Assembly (NCBI GenBank): GCA_902766845.1
Contig: CACXFD010000194.1
Span: 1-11,537 of the forward strand
Origin: an uncultured Lachnospiraceae bacterium
GTDB taxonomy: Bacteria > Bacillota > Clostridia > Lachnospirales > Lachnospiraceae
Reading direction: 5' to 3'
DNA length: 11,537 nt
Part shown: positions 7,455 to 11,537 of the stretch, piece after piece
Layout: each line of letters begins with the position of its first letter
How positions within the stretch are numbered: position 1 is the first letter of the stretch
Made by a program: the position numbers and the translations under genes
The notes under the pieces: generated by a model
The model's input: only the letters and a program-made list of their open reading frames with translations
What the model was told of the DNA's origin: nothing
Database searches by the model: none

Positions 7455-7497
7455 AACGGGAAAGCCCGCAGGCATGACGCCTGCGGGCTTTCCCGTT
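7455..7497. terminator. Perfect 19-bp hairpin, probable bidirectional terminator
   Basis: Left arm AACGGGAAAGCCCGCAGGC (7455-7473), loop ATGAC, and an exact complement at 7479-7497. The core is the GC-rich stem GCCCGCAGGC/GCCTGCGGGC flanked by AAA on one side and TTT on the other, the usual look of a two-way terminator. The T-run is only three bases and itself paired, so efficiency is uncertain. It sits 22 bases after the Nudix stop. Confidence 0.65.
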
Positions 7498-7524
7498 AGA
7501 CGGACTGGTGTAAAACACGCTCCC

Positions 7525-7553
7525 TTGAAAAGCAGGAGAGAATATGCTAATAT
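7525..7553 (+). promoter_or_regulatory. Extended -10 promoter for the HigA-like gene
   Basis: TTGAAA (7525-7530), a 17-base spacer and TAATAT (7548-7553), with TG at 7545-7546 giving an extended -10 element. Start of transcription would be near 7560, about 55 nt before the ATG at 7615. TGCTA occurs three times here (7545, 7559 and 7574). The stretch 7498-7614 holds no other gene. Confidence 0.65.
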
Positions 7554-7614
7554 CAAGTTGCTACAAAAATAAATGCTACGGGGCGTTCTTGCCCGCATAA
7601 CAGGAGAGACCGAT

Positions 7615-7896
7615 ATGGACAGAGCAGAAAGCCGGCGCAGGAGCCGCGCATACACAGCGGTCCCGCCGGGCGCTACGTTGAAAGAGCAGCTGACGGACCG
7701 CGGTATGAGCCAGAAGGAATTTGCGGCGCAGATGGGGCTGTCGGAAGAGCATGTGAGCAAACTGATAAACGGAGAGGTGCAGCTGACGCCGGATATGGCC
7801 GTCCGGTTGGAGACGGTGCTGGGCGTTCCGGCCCGGTTCTGGAATGAACTGGAAGCGGCCTATCGGGAGAGGCTGGCCGGCGCAGACATCGGCTGA
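7615..7896 (+). CDS. HigA/VapI-like helix-turn-helix protein, short and without a toxin partner
   Basis: A 93-residue Xre-type DNA-binding protein. The family signature starts at VPPGATLKEQL (16-26). The helix-turn-helix is SQKEFAAQMGLSEEHVSKLI (32-51), followed by NGEVQLTPDMAVRLETVLG and the HigA-typical FWNELEAAYRERL (75-87). AGGAGAG (7602-7608) supports the ATG at 7615; an in-frame ATG at 7573 lacks a binding site. HigA antitoxins normally follow a higB toxin gene, but none is found on either side. In Clostridia such HTH modules are often the front of a ~350-residue protein with an ImmA/IrrE-like protease domain. This one stops just after the module, so it may be a truncated form or an orphan regulator. 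Family membership is clear; antitoxin function is unproven. Confidence 0.85.
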   Translation: MDRAESRRRSRAYTAVPPGATLKEQLTDRGMSQKEFAAQMGLSEEHVSKLINGEVQLTPDMAVRLETVLGVPARFWNELEAAYRERLAGADIG

Positions 7897-7939
7897 CTGA
7901 AGCGGCTGATCCCCCGGCTCCGGAGCCTGTCTTTTTCCT

Positions 7940-7970
7940 CGCCGGTGCATTGCCACCGGCGTGTTTTTTT
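7940..7970 (+). terminator. Intrinsic terminator after the HigA-like gene
   Basis: CGCCGGTG (7940-7947), a six-base loop CATTGC and CACCGGCG (7954-7961), then TGTTTTTTT (7962-7970). This is a classical eight-base GC stem with a seven-T run. A shorter palindrome GGCTCCGGAGCC (7916-7927) with a T-rich tail lies just before it and may add to the effect. Confidence 0.92.
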
Positions 7971-7978
7971 GTTATACT
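7950..7978 (+). promoter_or_regulatory. Promoter of the MATE operon, overlapping the terminator
   Basis: TTGCCA (7950-7955), a 17-base spacer and TATACT (7973-7978), with five of six matches in both boxes. The -35 box lies in the loop and right arm of the preceding terminator and the T-run forms most of the spacer. Start of transcription would be near 7984, giving a leader of about 104 nt. Confidence 0.75.
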
Positions 7979-8012
7979 GATAGCGCATAGATCGCCGGCA
8001 GGCGGACCGCGT

Positions 8013-8068
8013 GCAGCGGGCCCCGTCGGCTGCTTTTTCGCGCCGTGCCGGCCGCTCCGCGGCCGACG
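8013..8068 (+). promoter_or_regulatory. Structured leader of the MATE operon, attenuator-like
   Basis: First hairpin: GCAGC (8013-8017) pairs with GCTGC (8029-8033), with three further pairs inside after one mismatch, followed by TTTTT (8034-8038). Second hairpin: CGGCCGC (8049-8055) with GCGGCCG (8059-8065), loop TCC, just before the Shine-Dalgarno site at 8073. CGTCGGC (8024-8030) is also complementary to GCCGACG (8062-8068), which would break both hairpins. No known riboswitch class is recognised. The GC-rich setting makes chance pairing fairly likely. Confidence 0.35.
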
Positions 8069-8088
8069 CGGCAGAGGAGTCCAATCGT

Positions 8089-9846
8089 ATGATCCGAAAC
8101 CTTGCCCGTCGGATGCTCGTCGCGCAGACGCTGTCATCCCTGACGGTCTCGCTTTGCTTATTGATCGATAACATCATGATCGGCCGGTTCCTCGGCGTCA
8201 CGGCCATTGCGGCGTACGGGCTCGCGAACCCGGTCCTGCTGGTCATCGGCGCCATCGCGAGCATGCTCTCCGCGGGCGTGCAGGTGGCGTGCAGCCGGTC
8301 CATCGGCATGGGCTCGCAGGAGGAGACCAACAGCGGCTATTCCTCGGCCATCGCGGCGGCAGCCGCGGTCTCCGTGGTCTTTGTGACCGTGGTGCTGGTC
8401 TTCCGGAATCCGCTGGCCACGGCCATGGGCGCCGGTACGCAGGGCGCCCTGTATGAGGACACGCGCGCGTATCTGGCCGGCTTCATCATCGGCGCGCCCG
8501 CGTCCATGGGAGCGCTGATCCTGGTGCCGTTTCTGCAGATGGCCGGCAAGAGCGGCCTGCTGATCGCGGCGGTCCTCGGTATGACCGTGGGCGATGTGGC
8601 GCTGGACCTGCTGAACGTCCTGGTCTTTGACGGCGGCATGTTCGGGATGGGCCTGGCCTCGTCGCTGAGCTATTACATCGCGGTCGTGATCGCGGCCTTC
8701 TATTTCCTTTCCAAAAAGTGTGAATTCAAATTCGCGCGGCGCCTGGTCACCCGCGCGAAGATCCGGGAGCTTCTGGCGGGCGGCGTGCCCACGGTCTTCA
8801 ACATGGCCTCCACGGTGGTCCTGGTCTTCGCGATGAACCGGATCATGCTGGGCGCCGGCGGGGCCGACGCGGTGGCCGCGTACTCGGTGGTGTCCACGAT
8901 CGGCAACGCCAGCAACTGTGTGAGCACGGGCATGGGCGGCGTCTCGCTGACGCTGTCCGGCATCTTCTTCAACGAGGAGGACCGGACCAGCCTGCGCGAA
9001 CTCATGAAGGTCCTCGTGAAGGATGCGCTGTTCATGGGCGCGGGCGTCTGCGCGGTCCTGCTTCTCGCGGCGCCGCTCATGGTGAAACTGTTCATTCCCG
9101 AAGCCGGGACGGCGCAGCAGCTGGCCGTGCTCGGCGTGCGGCTGTTTGCGGTCGGCATCATCCCGTGCGTGGTGACCAACGCGTATAAGAGCGCCTATCA
9201 GGGCACGGAGCGCGTGATCGCCACGGAGGTGATCTCGGTGCTGGAGGGCGCGGCCCTGCCGGTCCTGTGCGCGCTGGCCTTCGGAGCCCTGCTCGGGCCC
9301 CGCGGTGCCTGGACGTACTTTGTGGCCGGCGAGATCCTGACCCTGCTGGGCCTGTACCTGTTCGCGCTGAAAAAGCGCGGCGCGGTCCGCGAGGCCGCGG
9401 ATCCGCTGCTTTTGCCGGACAGCTTCGGCGTGGCGCCCGAGGACGGCCTCGAGTGCGCGGTCAGCACGGTGGAGCAGGTGGTGGACGCCTCGCAGCGCGC
9501 TGAACAGTTCTGCCTGGACAGCGGGGCGGACGCGCGCCTGGCGCGCCGCATCGGTCTGTGCGTGGAGGAGATGGCCGCCAACACGGTCACGCACGGCTTT
9601 GTCAAGACGCCGGGCGAACATCACCTGTGGGTGCGGCTGCTGCGCAAGGCGGATACCTGGATCCTGCGTTTCCGGGATGACTGCCGCGCGTTTGACCCGA
9701 TGCATTACGTGCCCACGTCGGACGAGAAAGGCATCGGCATCCGGCTGGTGACCGGACTCGCGGACGAGGTCCGCTACACCTACTCGCTGAGCCTGAATAA
9801 CCTGACCATTCATTTGAAAGATCATAACATGGAGGAGAAGGCATGA
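8089..9846 (+). CDS. MATE-family efflux transporter fused to a C-terminal RsbW/SpoIIAB-like ATPase domain
   Basis: A 585-residue membrane protein. Residues 1 to about 427 are a MATE (MatE) transporter of about 12 segments in two halves, with the typical opening MLVAQTLSSLTVSLCLLIDN. MATE proteins export cationic compounds using Na+ or H+ gradients. After a short cytoplasmic linker, residues of about 448-580 form a GHKL ATPase domain of the anti-sigma kinase type. The N box is EEMAANTVTHGF (493-504, Glu494 and Asn498). The G1-like motif is RDDCRAFDP (529-537), with Cys where Gly is usual. The G2 motif is KGIGIRLV (547-554). An upstream GTG at 8011 would add 26 Arg/Ala-rich residues; GAGGAG (8074-8079) favours the ATG at 8089. 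The stop overlaps the next start (ATGA). Both domains are clear. Whether the ATPase is active, and on what it acts, is unknown. Confidence 0.88.
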   Translation: MIRNLARRMLVAQTLSSLTVSLCLLIDNIMIGRFLGVTAIAAYGLANPVLLVIGAIASMLSAGVQVACSRSIGMGSQEETNSGYSSAIAAAAAVSVVFVTVVLVFRNPLATAMGAGTQGALYEDTRAYLAGFIIGAPASMGALILVPFLQMAGKSGLLIAAVLGMTVGDVALDLLNVLVFDGGMFGMGLASSLSYYIAVVIAAFYFLSKKCEFKFARRLVTRAKIRELLAGGVPTVFNMASTVVLVFAMNRIMLGAGGADAVAAYSVVSTIGNASNCVSTGMGGVSLTLSGIFFNEEDRTSLRELMKVLVKDALFMGAGVCAVLLLAAPLMVKLFIPEAGTAQQLAVLGVRLFAVGIIPCVVTNAYKSAYQGTERVIATEVISVLEGAALPVLCALAFGALLGPRGAWTYFVAGEILTLLGLYLFALKKRGAVREAADPLLLPDSFGVAPEDGLECAVSTVEQVVDASQRAEQFCLDSGADARLARRIGLCVEEMAANTVTHGFVKTPGEHHLWVRLLRKADTWILRFRDDCRAFDPMHYVPTSDEKGIGIRLVTGLADEVRYTYSLSLNNLTIHLKDHNMEEKA

Positions 9847-11537
9847 AACCGCAGAAGAACCGCATGACGAACGACTGGGATTTTGTCCCGGATCCCAACT
9901 ACAAGCCCGAGGACCCGGAGAAGGCGAAGCTGGTCCTGAAGCTCGGCAACATGATCACGGACCGCTATCTGGTCAAGTATACGCGGACCATGAATTATTC
10001 GGATCCCGAATACTGGATGCTGGATGAGCTGTTCACCAAGGACGAGGTCAAGTTCATGCTGTCGTTCGGAAAGCCCCGCGTGAACAAGGACCTCGAAGAG
10101 CTCGCGCGCCTGAACGGCATGACGGACGAGGACGCCAAGAACATGATCCAGCACCTGATGTGGTGCGGCTTCGTGGAGTGCAACCGGGACAATCCCGACA
10201 AGCACCTGCAGTATAACGTGCCCATCTTTGTGCCGGGCAGCGCGGAATTCTCGATGATCAACACCGAACTGGTCAAGCAGCATCCGAAGCTGGCCACGTT
10301 CTTCAACCTGATGACGCAGATGCCGCTCGAAGGCATCACGCCGATGGTCCCGCTGGGCGGCGCCGGCATCGGCATGCATGTGATCCCGGTGGAGAAGGCC
10401 ATCGAGGCGGAGAGCAAGTCGGTCAGCGCGGAACACCTGTCCCACTGGCTCAGCAAGTATGACAAGTTCTCGGTCGGCGTCTGCACCTGCCGCCGGCAGC
10501 AGACCATGCGCGGCGAGGGCACCGGCGATATCGAAGGCCGCTTCTGCATCGGCGTGGGCGATCTCGCGGAGTTCATGGTCCTGCGCGGCGTGGGCCAGTA
10601 CCGGTCCCTCGACTTCGTGCTGGATACGCTCGAGCGCGCGGAGCGCCACGGCTTCGTGCACCAGATCACGAACATCGACGGCGAAGACAAGATCGTGGGC
10701 ATCTGCAACTGCGCGAGCGGCGTCTGCAACGCGCTTCGTCTGGCGCAGCTGTATAACACGCCCAACATGGTCCGCAGCGCCTACCGCGCCCATGTGGAAA
10801 AAGAGAAGTGCGTGGCCTGCGGCAAGTGCGTGGAGGTCTGTCCGGTCGGCGGGGCCAAACTGGGTCAGAAGCTCTGTAAGGCGGACGGCACCCGGGTCGC
10901 CTATCCGAAGCGCGAGCTTCCGGACGAGACCCCGTGGAGCGCGGACAAGTGGGACATCCACTACCGCGAGAACCAGAAGATCAACTGCTACGAGACGGGC
11001 ACTTCGCCCTGTAAGACGGCCTGCCCGGCGCACCTGGCCATCCAGGGCTACGTCAAGATGGCCGGCGAGGGCCGGTACATGGACGCGCTGAAGCTGATCA
11101 AGCAGGACAACCCGTTCCCGGCCGTCTGCGGCGCGGTCTGCAACCGCCGCTGCGAGGAGAGATGCACGCGCGGAACGATCGACCAGCCGGTCGCGATCGA
11201 TGAGATCAAGAAATTTATCGCGGCCCAGGAGCTCAAAGCCGAGAACCGCTACATCCCGAAGTGCTACAACGACGTCGGCGAGCAGTGGGACGACTACAAG
11301 ATCGCCGTCATCGGCGCGGGCCCGGCGGGCCTGAGCGCGGCGTATTACTTGCGCACAAAGGGCTACCCGGTCACGGTCTTTGAGAAGGAGAAGAAGCCCG
11401 GCGGCATGCTCACCTACGGCATCCCGTCGTTCCGCCTCGACAAGGAGGTCATCGACGCCGAGATCGACGTCATCCGTCAGATGGGCGCCGAGATCCGCTG
11501 CGGCGTCGAAGTCGGCAAGGATGTGACCTTTGACGAG
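9843..11537 (+). CDS. Large Fe-S/FAD oxidoreductase with GltD-type domain (runs off right edge)
   Basis: 565 codons are visible with no stop. Residues of about 20-110 look like a winged helix (LARLNGMTDEDAKNMIQHLM and onward). A cysteine-rich region follows: Cys214, Cys216, Cys235, Cys288, Cys290 and Cys295. A ferredoxin motif CVACGKCVEVCP has Cys323, 326, 329 and 333. Next comes the 4Fe-4S domain of glutamate synthase small-subunit relatives (Cys382, 390, 394, 429, 433, 437 and 441). The FAD-binding Rossmann motif GAGPAG (491-496) ends its second strand at Glu514 and continues PGGMLTYGIPSFRL. The protein probably moves electrons between NAD(P)H, FAD and Fe-S clusters in the cytoplasm; the acceptor is unknown. 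GGAGG at 9832-9836 and the ATGA overlap with the MATE fusion show translational coupling. It is not GltD itself, because the N-terminal ~320 residues are extra. The 3' end is missing. Confidence 0.88.
   Translation, partial: MKPQKNRMTNDWDFVPDPNYKPEDPEKAKLVLKLGNMITDRYLVKYTRTMNYSDPEYWMLDELFTKDEVKFMLSFGKPRVNKDLEELARLNGMTDEDAKNMIQHLMWCGFVECNRDNPDKHLQYNVPIFVPGSAEFSMINTELVKQHPKLATFFNLMTQMPLEGITPMVPLGGAGIGMHVIPVEKAIEAESKSVSAEHLSHWLSKYDKFSVGVCTCRRQQTMRGEGTGDIEGRFCIGVGDLAEFMVLRGVGQYRSLDFVLDTLERAERHGFVHQITNIDGEDKIVGICNCASGVCNALRLAQLYNTPNMVRSAYRAHVEKEKCVACGKCVEVCPVGGAKLGQKLCKADGTRVAYPKRELPDETPWSADKWDIHYRENQKINCYETGTSPCKTACPAHLAIQGYVKMAGEGRYMDALKLIKQDNPFPAVCGAVCNRRCEERCTRGTIDQPVAIDEIKKFIAAQELKAENRYIPKCYNDVGEQWDDYKIAVIGAGPAGLSAAYYLRTKGYPVTVFEKEKKPGGMLTYGIPSFRLDKEVIDAEIDVIRQMGAEIRCGVEVGKDVTFDE

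Noticed and set aside
7434..8088. CRISPR-like or higB toxin gene near the HigA-like gene
   Set aside because: No regularly spaced repeats beyond the TGCTA words, and no small open frame with RelE/HigB features on either strand.
8158..9825. Long minus-strand open frame (555 codons) opposite the MATE fusion
   Set aside because: His/Arg/Gln-rich shadow of the plus-strand gene, with no domain and no ribosome binding site.
9822..11033. Minus-strand open frame (403 codons) opposite the flavoprotein
   Set aside because: Shadow frame. The plus strand shows cysteine motifs and an FAD-binding motif in the frame that continues to the edge.

Overview
The window looks like chromosomal DNA of a GC-rich member of the Clostridia, most likely Lachnospiraceae or a near relative. 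The basis is the set of protein families (a DHHA1-type alanyl-tRNA editing protein, a zinc-ribbon/TIM44-like membrane protein, a MATE transporter fused to an anti-sigma-kinase-like ATPase, and a GltD-type Fe-S flavoprotein), Firmicutes-style Shine-Dalgarno sites (AGGAG/GGAGG) and sigma-A-like promoters. This taxonomic placement is inferred from gene content; no rRNA is present. By eye the DNA is roughly two-thirds G+C, except about 4.72-6.98 kb, which is nearer one half.

Layout. (1) 1-449, minus strand: the 5' part of metG (methionyl-tRNA synthetase), cut by the left edge. (2) 450-663: divergent control region with a strong plus-strand promoter (TTGGCT-N17-TATAAT). (3) 664-3371: a two-gene, ATGA-overlapped unit of a DHHA1-containing AlaX-type editing protein and a cytosolic-looking phosphodiester-glycosidase (NAGPA-domain) protein. 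(4) 3459-4682: a protein with two zinc ribbons flanking a membrane hairpin and a TIM44-like segment. (5) 4738-6979: a lower-GC island with its own near-consensus promoter, holding one gene: a DUF2075 superfamily-1-like helicase with an N-terminal PD-(D/E)XK-like nuclease motif, a candidate solitary defence gene. (6) 7032-7433: a MutT-type Nudix hydrolase followed by a perfect 19-bp hairpin. (7) 7615-7896: a short HigA-like HTH protein with no toxin beside it, ending in a clear intrinsic terminator. (8) 8089 to the right edge: a MATE/HATPase fusion translationally coupled (ATGA) to a large Fe-S flavoprotein that runs out of the window.

The most interesting parts are the right-hand operon and the helicase island. 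In the operon, a transporter carrying an RsbW/SpoIIAB-like ATPase domain is coupled to a multi-cluster Fe-S/FAD oxidoreductase. Its promoter overlaps the preceding terminator hairpin, and its leader of about 100 nt can be drawn in two mutually exclusive folds. The helicase island differs from its surroundings in base composition. No tRNA, rRNA, CRISPR array, insertion sequence or origin was seen. Two real genes (metG and the flavoprotein) run off the window edges and have no stop or no 3' end here.
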